From positions 186,001 to 250,000 of the forward strand of contig NW_027488816.1 in NCBI RefSeq assembly GCF_050948215.1: a DNA stretch of 64,000 nt, in the 5' to 3' direction. The position numbers and the translations under genes are program-made. The notes below the pieces were generated by a model. The model was not told the origin of the DNA, made no database searches, and saw nothing but the letters and a program-made list of their open reading frames with translations. Shown here piece by piece: positions 29,030 through 43,600 of this stretch (positions are counted from its first letter, which is position 1; each line of letters opens with the position of its first letter). Origin of the DNA: Halictus rubicundus (lineage: Eukaryota; Arthropoda; Insecta; Hymenoptera; Halictidae).

Positions 29030-29600
29030 CGTATCCTATTCTCTATACTATCCTATTCTCTATCCTATCCTTTCCTCTATCCTGTACTATACTCTATCCT
29101 ATCCTTTCCGCTATCATATCCTATCTTCTATCCTATCCTATTCTCTATCCTATCCAATGCCCTATACTATCCTCTATGCAATCCTATCCTCTATCCTATC
29201 CTATCCTCTATCGTCTCCTATCCTCTTTCCTATCCAATCCCTTATCCTCTATCCTATCCTCTACCCTATCCTATTCTCTATCCTATCCTATCCTCTATCG
29301 TCTCCTATCTTCTATCCTATCCAAACCCCTATCCTATCCTCTATCCTGTCCTATTCTCTATCCTATCCTCTATCCTATCCTATCCTGTATCGTCTCCTAT
29401 CCTCTTTCCTATCCAATCCCCTTCCCTATCCTCTATCCTATCCTATCCTCTATAATATCGTATCCTCTATCCCATAATATCATCTACCCTATCCTATCCT
29501 GTATCCTATCCTATCCTCTATCCTATCCTGTCCTCTACCCTATCCTATTCTCTATAATATCGTATCATCTATCCCATAATATCATCTAACCTGTCCTATC
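29030..29600 (+). repeat. Domain B block, copy at the 29,157 marker
   Basis: Copy of the 27,430 block, 1,598 bp (94 monomers) downstream at its left part. After CTATGCAATCC it switches early to the ATCGTCTCCTATCCTCTTTC series, whereas the 27,559 copy first runs through CTCTATTATATCG. The two blocks are therefore mosaics of shared segments, not simple full-length copies. Two overlapping open stretches (29,157-29,477 and 29,176-29,589) are in different frames and are artefacts. Confidence 0.7.
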
Positions 29601-31789
29601 CTGTATCCTATCCTATCCTCTATCCTATCCTATCCTCTACCCTATCCTATCCTCTATCCTATCCTCTATCCTATCCTATCCTCTATAATATCGTATCCTC
29701 TATCCCATAATATCATCTACCCTATCCTATCCTGTAGCCTATCCTATCGTCTATCCTATCCTATCCTCTACACTATCCTATCCTCTATCCTATCCTATCC
29801 TCTATTATATCGTATCCTCTGTCCTATCCTGTCCTCTATCCTATAATATCATCTATCCTATCCTATCCTCTATCCTATCCTATCCTCTATCCTATCCTCA
29901 TCTCTATCCTATCCTCTATCCTATCCTATCCTCTATCCTATCCTATCCTCTATCGTCTCCTATCCTCTTTCCTATCCAATCCCTTATCCTCTATCCTATC
30001 CTCTACCCTATCCTATTCTCTATCCTATCCTATCCTCTATCGTCTCCTACCTTCTATCCTATCCAAACCCCTATCCTATCCTCTATCCTGTCCTATTCTC
30101 TATCCTATCCTCTATCCTATCCTATCCCCTTCCCTATCCTCTATCCAATCCCCTTCCCTATCCTCTATCCTATCCTATCCTCTATCCTATCCTATCCTCT
30201 ACCCTATCCTATCCTCTATCCTATCCTCTATCCTATCCTATCCTCTATAATATCGTATCCTCTATCCCATAATATCATCTACCCTATCCTATCCTGTAGC
30301 CTATCCTATCGTCTATCCTATCCTATCCTCTACACTATCCTATCCTCCATCCTATCCTATCCTCCATCCTATCCTATCCTCTATCCTATCCTATCCTCTA
30401 TCCTATCCTATCCTCTATCCTATCCTATCCTCTATCCTATCCTATCCTCTTTCCTATCCAATCCCCTACCCTATCCTCCATCCTATCCTATCCTCTATCA
30501 TATTCTATCCTCTATTCTATCCAATCCTCTATCCTATCCAATCCCATATCCTATCCTCTATCCTATCCTATCCTCTATCCTATCCTATCCTCCATCCTAT
30601 CCTATCCTCCATCCTATCCTATCCTCTATCCTATCCTATCCTCTATCCTATCCTATCCTCTATCCTATCCTATCCTCTATCCTATCCTATCCTCTTTCCT
30701 ATCCAATCCCCTACCCTATCCTCCATCCTATCCTATCCTCTATCATATTCTATCCTCTATTCTATCCAATCCTCTATCCTATCCAATCCCATATCCTATC
30801 CTCTATCCTATCCTATCCTCTATCCTATCCTACCCTCTATCCTATCCTATCCTCTATCCTATTCTATACTCTATCCTATCCTATCGTCTATCCTATCCTA
30901 TTCTCTATCCTATCCTCTATCCTATCCTCTATCCTATCCTATCCTCTATCCTATCCTATCCTCTATACTATCCAATCCCCTATCCTATCCTCTATCGTCT
31001 CCTATCCTCTTTCCTATCCAATCCCCTACCCTATCCTATATCCTATCCTATCCTCTATTATATTCTATCCTCTATTCTATCCAATCCTCTATCCTATCCA
31101 ATCCCATATCCTATCCTCTATCCTATCCTATCCTCTATAATATCGTATCCTCTGTCCTATCCTGTCCTCTATCCTATAATATCATCTATCCTATCCTATT
31201 CTCTATCCTATTCTATCCTATCCCCTTACGTATCCTATCCTCTATCCTATCCAATCCTATATCCTATACTCTATCCTATCCTGTCCTCTATCCTATCCTA
31301 TCCTCAATCCTATCCTATCCTCCAACCTATCCTGTCCTCTATCCTATCATTCTGCGCTATCCTACCCTATCCTCTATCGTATCCTATCCTCTATCCTATC
31401 CAATCCTATATCCTATAATCTATACTATCCTATCCTCTATCCTATCCTATCCTCTATCCTATCCTATCCTCTATCCTATCCTATCCTCTATCCTATCCTA
31501 TCCTCTATCCTATCCTATCCTCTATCCTATTCTATACTCTATCCTATCCTATCGTCTATCCTATCCTATTCTCTATCCTATCCTCTATCCTATCCTCTAT
31601 CCTATCCTATCCTCTATCCTATCCTATCCTCTATACTATCCAATCCCCTATCCTATCCTCTATCCGATCCCATCCTCTATCCTATCCTATCCTCTACCCT
31701 ATCCTATCCTCTATCCTAACGTATCCTCTATCCTATCCTATCCCCTGCCGTATCCAATCCCCTATCCTATCCTGTAACCTATCCTATCC

Positions 31790-32345
31790 TCTATCGTATC
31801 CTATTCTCTATACTATCCTATTCTCTATCCTATCCAATGCCCTATACTATCCTCTATGCAATCCTATCCTCTATCCTATCCTATCCTCTATCCTATCCTA
31901 TCCTCTATCCTATCCTCTATCCTATCCTATCCTCTATTATATCGTATCCTCTGTCCTATCCTGTCCTCTATCCTATAATATCATCTATCCTATCCTATCC
32001 TCTATCCTATCCTATCCTCTATCCTATCCTCATCTCTATCCTATCCTCTATCCTATCCTATCCTCTATCCTATCCTATCCTCTATCGTCTCCTATCCTCT
32101 TTCTTATCCAATCCCTTATCCTCTATCCTATCCTCTACCCTATCCTATTCTCTATCCTATCCTATCCTCTATCGTCTCCTATCTTCTATCCTATCCAAAC
32201 CCTATCCTATCCTCTATCCTGTCCTATTCTCTATCCTATCCTCTATCCTATCCTATCCCCTTCCCTATCCTCTATCCAATCCCCTTCCCTATCCTCTACC
32301 CTATCCTATCCTCTATAATATCGTATCCTCTATCCCATAATATCA
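31790..32345 (+). repeat. Domain B block with 85-bp internal deletion
   Basis: In this copy TATACTATCCTATTCTCTAT joins directly to CCTATCCAATGCC near 31,828. At 27,430 and 34,570 the same flanks are separated by 85 bp carrying CCTTTCCTCTATCCTG and CCTTTCCGCTATCATATCC (or ATAACC). Eighty-five bases is exactly 5 x 17, so the deletion kept the monomer register. Confidence 0.85.
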
Positions 32346-34829
32346 TCTACCCTATCCTATCCTGTATCCTATCCTATCCTCTATCCTATCCTGTCCTCTA
32401 CCCTATCCTATTCTCTATAATATCGTATCCTCTATCCCATAATATCATCTACCCTGTCCTATCCTGTATCCTATCCTATCCTCTATCCCATCCTATCCTC
32501 TTTCCTATCCAATCCCCTTCCCTATCCTCTATCCTATCCTATCCTCTATAATATCGTATCCTCTATCCCATAATATCATCTACCCTATCCTATCCTGTAT
32601 CCTATCGTATCCTCTATCCTATCCTGTCCTCTACCCTATCCTATTCTCTATAATATCGTATCATCTATCCCATAATATCATCTAACCTGTCCTATCCTGT
32701 ATCCTATCCTATCCTCTATCCTATCCTATCCTCTACCCAATCCTATCCTCTATCCTATCCTCTATCCTATCCTATCCTCTATAATATCGTATCCTCTATC
32801 CCATAATATCATCTACCCTATCCTATCCTGTAGCCTATCCTATCGTCTATCCTATACTATCCTCTACACTATCCTATCCTCTATCCTATCCTATCCTCTA
32901 TTATATCGTATCCTCTGTCCTATCCTGTCCTCTATCCTATAATATCATCTATCCTATCCTATCCTCTATCCTATCCTATCCTCTATCCTATCCTCATCTC
33001 TATCCTATCCTCTATCCTATCCTATCCTCTATCCTATCCTATCCTCTATCGTCTCCTATCCTCTTTCCTATCCAATCCCTTATCCTCTATCCTATCCTCT
33101 ACCCTATCCTATTCTCTATCCTATCCTATCCTCTATCGTCTCCTATCTTCTATCCTATCCAAACCCCTATCCTATCCTGTATCCTGTCCTATTCTCTATC
33201 CTATCCTCTATCCTATCCTATCCCCTTCCCTATCCTCTATCCAATCCCCTTCCCTATCCTCTATCCTATCCTATCCCCTTCCCTATCCTCTATCCAATCC
33301 CCTTCCCTATCCTCTATCCTATCCTATCCTCTATCCTATCCTATCCTCTATAATATCGTATCCTCTATCCCATAATATCATCTACCCTATCCTATCCTGT
33401 AGCCTATCCTATCGTCTATCCTATCCTATCCTCTACACTATCCTATCCTCCATCCTATCCTATCCTCCATCCTATCCTATCCTCTATCCTATCCTATCCT
33501 CTATCCTATCCTATCCTCTATCCTATCCTATCCTCTATCCTATCCTATCCTCTATCCTATCCTATCCTCTATCCTATTCTATACTCTATCCTATCCTATC
33601 GTCTATCCTATCCTATCCTCTATCCTATCCTATCCTCTATCCTATCATATCCTCTATCCTATCCTATCCTCTATACTATCCAATCCCCTATCCTATCCTC
33701 TATCCGATCCCATCCTCTATCCTATCCTATCCTCTACCCTATCCTATCCTCTATCGTCTCCTATCCTCTTTCCTATCCAATCCCCTACCCTATCCTATAT
33801 CCTATCCTATCCTCTATTATATTCTATCCTCTATTCTATCCAATCCTCTATCCTATCCAATCCCATATCCTATCCTCTATCCTATCCTATCCTCTATAAT
33901 ATCGTATCCTCTGTCCTATCCTGTCCTCTATCCTATAATATCATCTATCCTATCCTATTCTCTATCCTATTCTATCCTATCCCCTCACGTATCCTATCCT
34001 CTATCCTATCCAATCCTATATCCTATACTCTATCCTATCCTGTCCTCTATCCTATCCTATCCTCTATCCTATCCTATCCTCAATCCTATCCTATCCTCCA
34101 ACCTATCCTGTCCTCTATCCTATTCTATACTCTATCCTATCATTCTGCGCTATCCTACCCTATCCTCTATCGTATCCTATCCTCTATCCTATCCAATCCT
34201 ATATCCTATAATCTATACTATCCTATCCTCTATCCTATCCTATCCTCTATCCTATCCTATCCTCTATCCTATCCTATCCTCTATCCTATCCTATCCTCTA
34301 TCCTATTCTATACTCTATCCTATCCTATCGTCTATCCTATCCTATTCTCTATCCTATCCTCTATCCTATCCTCTATCCTATCCTCTATCCTATCCTATCC
34401 TCTATCCTATCCTATCCTCTATACTATCCAATCCCCTATCCTATCCTCTATCCGATCCCATCCTCTATCCTATCCTATCCTCTACCCTATCCTATCCTCT
34501 ATCCTAACGTATCCTCTATCCTATCCTATCCCCTACCGTATCCAATCCCCTATCCTATCCTGTAACCTATCCTATCCTCTATCGTATCCTATTCTCTATA
34601 CTATCCTATTCTCTATCCTATCCTTTCCTCTATCCTGTTCTATACTCTATCCTATCCTTTCCGCTATCATAACCTATCTTCTATCCTATCCTATTCTCTA
34701 TCCTATCCAATGCCCTATACTATCCTCTATGCAATCCTATCCTCTATCCTATCCAATCCCATATCCTATCCTCTATCCTATCCTATCCTCTACCCTATCC
34801 TACCCTCTATCCCATCCTATCCTCTATCC

Positions 34830-35540
34830 TATCCTATCCTCTATCGTCTCCTATCCTCTTTCCTATCCAATCCCCTACCCTATCCTATATCCTATCCTAT
34901 CCTCTATTATATTCTATCCTCTATTCTATCCAATCCTCTATCCTATCCAATCCCATATCCTATCCTCTATCCTATCCTATCCTCTATAATATCGTATCCT
35001 CTGTCCTATCCTGTCCTCTATCCTATAATATCATCTATCCTATCCTATTCTCTATCCTATTCTATCCTATCCCCTCACGTATCCTATCCTCTATCCTATC
35101 CAATCCTATATCCTATACTCTATCCTATCCTGTCCTCTATCCTATCCTATCCTCAATCCTATCCTATCCTCCAACCTATCCTGTCCTCTATCCTATTCTA
35201 TACTCTATCCTATCATTCTGCGCTATCCTACCCTATCCTCTATCCTATCCAATCCTATATCCTATAATCTATACTATCCTATCCTCTATCCTATCCTATC
35301 CTCTATCCTATCCTATCCTCTATCCTATCCTATCCTCTATCCTATCCTATCCTCTATCCTATCCTATCCTCTATCCTATTCTATACTCTATCCTATCCTA
35401 TCGTCTATCCTATCCTATTCTCTATCCTATCCTCTATCCTATCCTCTATCCTATCCTATCCTCTATCCTATCCTATCCTCTATACTATCCAATCCCCTAT
35501 CCTATCCTCTATCCGATCCCATCCTCTATCCTATCCTATC
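34830..35540 (+). repeat. Domain B segment matching the window end
   Basis: This is the internal counterpart of 63,291-64,000 at offset 28,458 bp. Both carry the order ATCGTCTCC, CTATTATATTC, ATAATATCGTATCC, CCCCTCACG, CATTCTGCGC and TATAATCTATAC. Related but less complete copies with CATTCTGCGC lie at 25,531, 27,048, 31,348 and 34,141. Confidence 0.82.
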
Positions 35541-35739
35541 CTCTACCCTATCCTATCCTCTATCCTAACGTATCCTCTATCCTATCCTATCCCCTACCGT
35601 ATCCTATCCCCTATCCTATCCTGTAACCTATCCTATCCTCTACCGTATCCTATTCTCTATACTATCCTATTCTCTATCCTATCCTTTCCTCTATAATATC
35701 CTATCCTCTATCCTATCCTATCCTCTATCCTAACCTATC

Positions 35740-36260
35740 CTCTATCCTATCCTATCCTCTATCCTATCCTCGGTCCGATCCTATCCTCTAACCAACCCTA
35801 TCGTCTATCCTATTCTATACTCTATCGTCTACTATCCTCTATCCTATCCAATCCCCTATCCTATCCTCTATGCGATACTATCCTCTTTCCTATCCACTCC
35901 CCTACCCTATCCTCTATCCTATCCTATACTCTATCCTATCCTATCCTCTATCCTATCCTATCCTCTATCCTATTCTATACTCTATCCTATCCTATCGTCT
36001 ATCCTATCCTATTCTCTATCCTATCCTCTATCCTATCCTCTATCCTATCCTATCCTCTATCCTATCCTATCCTCTATCCTATCCTATCCTCTATCCTATC
36101 CTCGGTCCGATCCTATCCTCTAACCAACCCTATCGTCTATCCTATTCTATACTCTATCGTCTACTATCCTCTATCCTATCCAATCCCCTATCCTATCCTC
36201 TATGCGATACTATCCTCTTTCCTATCCACTCCCCTACCCTATCCTCTATCCTATCCTATC
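35740..36260 (+). repeat. 332-bp tandem duplication
   Basis: CGGTCCGATCC at 35,771 and 36,103, and CTATGCGATACTATCC with ATG at 35,870 and 36,202, both give a spacing of 332 bp. Two changes not seen in the related copies near 37,680 and 41,860, GTCTACTATCC (others GTCTCCTATCC) and CCACTCCCC (others CCAATCCCC), are present in both tandem copies. The changes therefore came before the duplication. The length is not a multiple of 17, so the exchange happened between different words. Confidence 0.87.
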
Positions 36261-36499
36261 CTCTATAATATCGTATCCTCTATCATATTCTATCCTCTAT
36301 CCTATCCAATCCTCTATCCTATCCAATCCTCTATCCTATCCAATCCCCTATCCTATCCTCTATCCTATCCTATCCTCTATTATATCGTATCCTCTGTCCT
36401 ATCCTGTCCTCTATCCTATAATATCATCTATCCTATCCTATCCTCTATCCTATCCTATCCTCTATCCTATCCTATTCTCTATCCTATCCTATCCTCTAT

Positions 36500-39400
36500 C
36501 GTCTCCTATCTTCTATCCTATCCAAACCCCTATCCTATCCTCTATCCTGTCCTATTCTCTATCCTATCCTCTATCCTATCCTATCCTGTATCGTCTCCTA
36601 TCCTCTTTCCTATCCAATCCCCTACCCTATCCTCTATCCTATCCTATCCTGTATAATATCGTATCCTCTATCCCATAATATCATCTACCCTATCCTATCC
36701 TGTATCCTATCCTATCCTCTATCCTATCCTGTCCTCTACCCTATCCTATCCTCTATAATATCGTATCCTCTATCCCATAATATCATCTACCCTGTCCTAT
36801 CCTGTATCCTATCCTATCCTCTATCCTATCCTATCCTCTACCCTATCCTATCCTCTATCCTATCCTATCCTCTATAATATCGTATCCTCTATCCCATAAT
36901 ATCATCTACCCTATCCTATCCTGTAGCCTATCCTATCGTCTATCCTATCCTATCCTCTACACTATCCTATCCTCCATCCTATCCTATCCTCTATCCTATC
37001 CTATCCTCTATCCTATCCTATCCTCTATCCTATCCTATCCTCTATCCTATACTATCCTCTATCCTATCCTATCCTCTTTCCTATCCAATCCCCTACCCTA
37101 TCCTCTATCCTATCCTATCCTCTATCATACTCTATCCTCTATTCTATCCAATCCTCTATCCTATCCAATCCCATATCCTATCCTCTATCCTATCCTATCC
37201 TCTATGCTATCCTACCCTCTATCCTACCCTATCCTCTATCCTATCCTATCCTCTATCCTATCCTATCCTCTATCGTCTCCTATCCTCTTTCCTATCCAAT
37301 CCCCTACCCTATCCTATATCCTATCCTATCCTCTATTATATTCTATCCTCTATTCTATCCAATCCTCTATCCTATCCAATCCCATATCCTATCCTCTATC
37401 CTATCCTATCCTCTATAATATCGTATCCTCTGTCCTATCCTGTCCTCTATCCTTTTCTATACTCTATCCTATCCTTTCCGCTATCATATCCTATCCTCTA
37501 TCCTATCCTATTCTCTATCCTATCCAATCCCCTATCCTATCCTCTAACCTATCCTATCCTCTATCCTATCCTATCCTCTATCCTATCCTATCCTCTATCC
37601 TATCCTATCCTCTATCCTATCCTCGGTCCGATCCTATCCTCTAACCAACCCTATCGTCTATCCTATTCTATACTCTATCGTCTCCTATCCTCTATCCTAT
37701 CCAATCCCCTATCCTATCTTCTATGCGATACTATCCTCTTTCCTATCCAATCCCCTACCCTATCCTCTATCCTATCCTATCCTCTATAATATCGTATCCT
37801 CTATCATATTCTATCCTCTATCCTATCCAATCCTCTATCCTATCCAATCCTCTATCCTATCCAATCCCCTATCCTATCCTCTATAATATCCTATCCTCTA
37901 TTATATCGTATCATCTGTCCTATCCTGTCCTCTATCCTATAATATCATCTATCCTATCCAATCCCCTATCCTATCCTCTATAATATCGTATCCTCTGTCC
38001 TATCCTGTCCTCTATCCTATAATATCATCTAACCTATCCTATCCTCTATCGTATCCTATTCTCTATACTATCCTATCCTCTATCCTATCCTATCCTCTAT
38101 CCTATTCTATACTTTATCCTATCCTTTCCGCTATCCTATCCTATCCTCTATGCAATCCTATCCTCTATAATATCGTATCCTCTGTCCTATCCTGTCCTCT
38201 ATAATATAATATCATCTATCCTATCCTATTCTCTATCATTTCTATCCTATCCCCTAACCTATCCTATCCTCTATCCTATCCCAATCCTATACCCTATACT
38301 CTATCCTATCCTATCCTCTATCGTATCCTATCCTTCTATCCTATCCAATCCCTATCCTATCCTATCTCTATATCCTATCTCTATCCTATCCTATCCTATC
38401 CTGTATCGTCTCCTATCCTCTTTCCTATCCAATCCCCTACCCTATCCTCTATCCTATCCTATCCTCTATAATATCGTATCCTCTATCCCATAATATCATC
38501 TACCCTATCCTATCCTGTATCCTACCCTATCCTCTATCCTATCCTGTCCTCTACCCTATCCTATCCTCTATAATATCGTATCCTCTATAATATCGTATCC
38601 TCTGTCCTATCCTGTCCTCTATCCTATAATATCATCTATCCTATCCTATTCTCTATCCTATTCTATCCTATCCCCTCACGTATCCTATCCTCTATCCTAT
38701 CCAATCCTATATCCTATACTCTATCCTATCCTATCCTCTATCCTATCCTATCCTCTATCCTATCCTATCCTCTGTCCTATCCTATCCTCTATCCTATCCT
38801 ATCCTCTATCGTCTCCTATCTTCTATCCTATCCAAACCCCTATCCTATCCTCTATCCTGTCCTATTCTCTATCCTATCCTCTATCCTATCCTATCCTGTA
38901 TCGTCTCCTATCCTCTTTCCTATCCAATCCCCTACCCTATCCTCTATCCTATCCTATCCTCTATAATATCGTATCCTCTATCCCAGAATATCATCTACCC
39001 TATCCTATCCTGTATCCTATCCTATCCTCTATCCTATCCTGTCCTCTACCCTATCCTATCCTCTATAATATCGTATCCTCTATCCCATAATATCATCTAC
39101 CCTATCCTATCCTGTATCCTATCCTATCCTCTATCCTATCCAATCCCCTATCCTATCCCCTATGCAATCCTATCCTCTATAATATCGTATCCTCTGTCCT
39201 ATCCTGTCCTCTATAATATAATATCATCTACCCTATCCTATTCTCTATCCGATCCTTTCCTCTATCCTATTCTATACTCTATCCTATCCTTTCCGTTATC
39301 ATATCCTATCTTCTACCTTATCCTATTCTCTATCCTATCCAATGCCCTATACTATCCTCTATGGAATCCTATCCTCTATCCTATCCTATCCTCTATCCTA

Positions 39401-40674
39401 TCCTATCCTCTATCCTATCCTCGGTCCGATCCTATCCTCTAACCAACCCTATCGTCTATCCTATTCTATACTCTATCCTATCCTTTCCTCTATCCTATTC
39501 TATACTCTATCCTATCCTTTCCGCTATCATATCCTATCCTCTATCCTCTCCTATCCTCTATCCTATCCAATCCCCTATCCTATCCTCTATGCGATACTAT
39601 CCTCTTTCCTATCCAATCCCCCACCCTATCCTCTATCCTATCCTATCCTCTATAATCTCGTATCTCTCTATCATATTCTATCCTCTATCCTATCCAATCC
39701 TCTATCCTATCCAATACTCTATCCTATCCAATCCCCTATCCTATCCTCTATCCTATCCTATCCTCTATTATATCGTATCCTCTGTCCTATCCTGTCCCCT
39801 ATCCTATAATATCATCTATCCTATCCTATCCTCTATCCTATCCTATCATCTATCCTATCCTCTTCTCTATTCTATCCTCTATCCTATCCTATACTCTATC
39901 CTATCCTATCCCCTACCGTATCCAATCCCCTATCCTATTCTCTAACCTATCCTATCCTCTATCGTATCCTATTCTATATACTATCCAATCCCCTATCCTA
40001 TCCTCTATCAGATCCTATCCTCTATCCTATCCTATCCTATATCCTATCCTATCACCTATAATATCGTATCCTGTGTCCTATCCTATCCTCTATCCTATCG
40101 TATCCTCTATCCTATCCTATCCTCTATCCTATCCTATCCTCTATCCTATCCTATCCTCTATCATATCCTATCCTCTATCCTATCCAATCCCCTATCCTAT
40201 CCTCTATGCAATCCTATCCTCTATCCTATCCTATCCTCTATAATATCGTATCCTCTGTCCTATCCTGTCCTCTATCCTATCCTATCCTATCCTCTATCCT
40301 ATCCTATCCTCTATCCTATCCTCCTCTTCTCTATCCTATCCTCTATCCTATCCTATCCTCTATCCGATCCTATCCCCTACCGTATCCAATCCCCTATCCT
40401 ATCCTCTAACCTATCCTATCCTCTATCGTATCCTATTCTATATACTATCCAATCACCTATCCTATCCTCTATCAGATCCTATCCTCTATCCTATCCTATC
40501 CTCTATCCTATCCTATCCTCTATAATATCGTTATCCTCTATCCTCTTTTATCCTCTATCCTATTCTATCCTCTATCCTATCCTCTATCCTATCCTCTATC
40601 CTATCCTCTATCCTATCCTATCCTCTATCGTATCCTATTCTATATACTATCCAATCCCCTATCCTATCCTCTAT
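36500..40674 (+). repeat. 4.18-kb tandem duplication, unit 1
   Basis: Every marker checked in this unit recurs in the next one: CGTCTCC at 36,500 and 40,675; CTATGCTATCC at 37,204 and 41,379; CGGTCCG at 37,624 and 41,799 (all offset 4,175). Farther on, CCAATGCCC at 39,342 and 43,524 and CTATGCAATCC at 40,206 and 44,388 give 4,182. The offset changes within 38,238-38,400, the irregular patch listed separately, and later drops to 4,179 through an extra three bases near 40,322. Apart from these places the units look nearly identical by eye. Confidence 0.93.
38238..38400. other. Irregular patch in unit 1, likely consensus error
   Basis: These 163 bases align to 170 bases at 42,413-42,582 but carry a cluster of single-base changes and indels: TCATTTC for TCATATTC, TATCCCAATCC for TATCCAATCC, CCTTCTATCC for CTTCTATCC, and CCTATCTCTATATCC where words of the repeat should be. 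Elsewhere in more than 4 kb the units are nearly identical. The broken words appear in no other copy in the window. Low local read quality or a contig join is the simplest reading; a real hypermutated tract is the alternative. Confidence 0.7.
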
Positions 40675-43600
40675 CGTCTCCTATCTTCTATCCTATCCAA
40701 ACCCCTATCCTATCCTCTATCCTGTCCTATTCTCTATCCTATCCTCTATCCTATCCTATCCTGTATCGTCTCCTATCCTCTTTCCTATCCAATCCCCTAC
40801 CCTATCCTCTATCCTATCCTATCCTGTATAATATCGTATCCTCTATCCCATAATATCATCTACCCTATCCTATCCTGTATCCTATCCTATCCTCTATCCT
40901 ATCCTGTCCTCTACCCTATCCTATCCTCTATAATATCGTATCCTCTATCCCATAATATCATCTACCCTGTCCTATCCTGTATCCTATCCTATCCTCTATC
41001 CTATCCTATCCTCTACCCTATCCTATCCTCTATCCTATCCTATCCTCTATAATATCGTATCCTCTATCCCATAATATCATCTACCCTATCCTATCCTGTA
41101 GCCTATCCTATCGTCTATCCTATCCTATCCTCTACACTATCCTATCCTCCATCCTATCCTATCCTCTATCCTATCCTATCCTCTATCCTATCCTATCCTC
41201 TATCCTATCCTATCCTCTATCCTATACTATCCTCTATCCTATCCTATCCTCTTTCCTATCCAATCCCCTACCCTATCCTCTATCCTATCCTATCCTCTAT
41301 CATACTCTATCCTCTATTCTATCCAATCCTCTATCCTATCCAATCCCATATCCTATCCTCTATCCTATCCTATCCTCTATGCTATCCTACCCTCTATCCT
41401 ACCCTATCCTCTATCCTATCCTATCCTCTATCCTATCCTATCCTCTATCGTCTCCTATCCTCTTTCCTATCCAATCCCCTACCCTATCCTATATCCTATC
41501 CTATCCTCTATTATATTCTATCCTCTATTCTATCCAATCCTCTATCCTATCCAATCCCATATCCTATCCTCTATCCTATCCTATCCTCTATAATATCGTA
41601 TCCTCTGTCCTATCCTGTCCTCTATCCTTTTCTATACTCTATCCTATCCTTTCCGCTATCATATCCTATCCTCTATCCTATCCTATTCTCTATCCTATCC
41701 AATCCCCTATCCTATCCTCTAACCTATCCTATCCTCTATCCTATCCTATCCTCTATCCTATCCTATCCTCTATCCTATCCTATCCTCTATCCTATCCTCG
41801 GTCCGATCCTATCCTCTAACCAACCCTATCGTCTATCCTATTCTATACTCTATCGTCTCCTATCCTCTATCCTATCCAATCCCCTATCCTATCTTCTATG
41901 CGATACTATCCTCTTTCCTATCCAATCCCCTACCCTATCCTCTATCCTATCCTATCCTCTATAATATCGTATCCTCTATCATATTCTATCCTCTATCCTA
42001 TCCAATCCTCTATCCTATCCAATCCTCTATCCTATCCAATCCCCTATCCTATCCTCTATAATATCCTATCCTCTATTATATCGTATCATCTGTCCTATCC
42101 TGTCCTCTATCCTATAATATCATCTATCCTATCCAATCCCCTATCCTATCCTCTATAATATCGTATCCTCTGTCCTATCCTGTCCTCTATCCTATAATAT
42201 CATCTAACCTATCCTATCCTCTATCGTATCCTATTCTCTATACTATCCTATCCTCTATCCTATCCTATCCTCTATCCTATTCTATACTTTATCCTATCCT
42301 TTCCGCTATCCTATCCTATCCTCTATGCAATCCTATCCTCTATAATATCGTATCCTCTGTCCTATCCTGTCCTCTATAATATAATATCATCTATCCTATC
42401 CTATTCTCTATCATATTCTATCCTATCCCCTAACGTATCCTATCCTCTATCCTATCCAATCCTATACCCTATACTCTATCCTATCCTATCCTCTATCGTC
42501 TCCTATCTTCTATCCTATCCAATCCCCTATCCTATCCTCTATCCTGTCCTATTCTATATCCTATCCTCTATCCTATCCTATCCTGTATCGTCTCCTATCC
42601 TCTTTCCTATCCAATCCCCTACCCTATCCTCTATCCTATCCTATCCTCTATAATATCGTATCCTCTATCCCATAATATCATCTACCCTATCCTATCCTGT
42701 ATCCTACCCTATCCTCTATCCTATCCTGTCCTCTACCCTATCCTATCCTCTATAATATCGTATCCTCTATAATATCGTATCCTCTGTCCTATCCTGTCCT
42801 CTATCCTATAATATCATCTATCCTATCCTATTCTCTATCCTATTCTATCCTATCCCCTCACGTATCCTATCCTCTATCCTATCCAATCCTATATCCTATA
42901 CTCTATCCTATCCTATCCTCTATCCTATCCTATCCTCTATCCTATCCTATCCTCTGTCCTATCCTATCCTCTATCCTATCCTATCCTCTATCGTCTCCTA
43001 TCTTCTATCCTATCCAAACCCCTATCCTATCCTCTATCCTGTCCTATTCTCTATCCTATCCTCTATCCTATCCTATCCTGTATCGTCTCCTATCCTCTTT
43101 CCTATCCAATCCCCTACCCTATCCTCTATCCTATCCTATCCTCTATAATATCGTATCCTCTATCCCAGAATATCATCTACCCTATCCTATCCTGTATCCT
43201 ATCCTATCCTCTATCCTATCCTGTCCTCTACCCTATCCTATCCTCTATAATATCGTATCCTCTATCCCATAATATCATCTACCCTATCCTATCCTGTATC
43301 CTATCCTATCCTCTATCCTATCCAATCCCCTATCCTATCCCCTATGCAATCCTATCCTCTATAATATCGTATCCTCTGTCCTATCCTGTCCTCTATAATA
43401 TAATATCATCTACCCTATCCTATTCTCTATCCGATCCTTTCCTCTATCCTATTCTATACTCTATCCTATCCTTTCCGTTATCATATCCTATCTTCTACCT
43501 TATCCTATTCTCTATCCTATCCAATGCCCTATACTATCCTCTATGGAATCCTATCCTCTATCCTATCCTATCCTCTATCCTATCCTATCCTCTATCCTAT

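Noticed and set aside
38238..38400. Relic of a mobile element or unique insert
   Set aside because: All of it aligns to satellite words with small indels; there is no foreign sequence, terminal repeat or target duplication.
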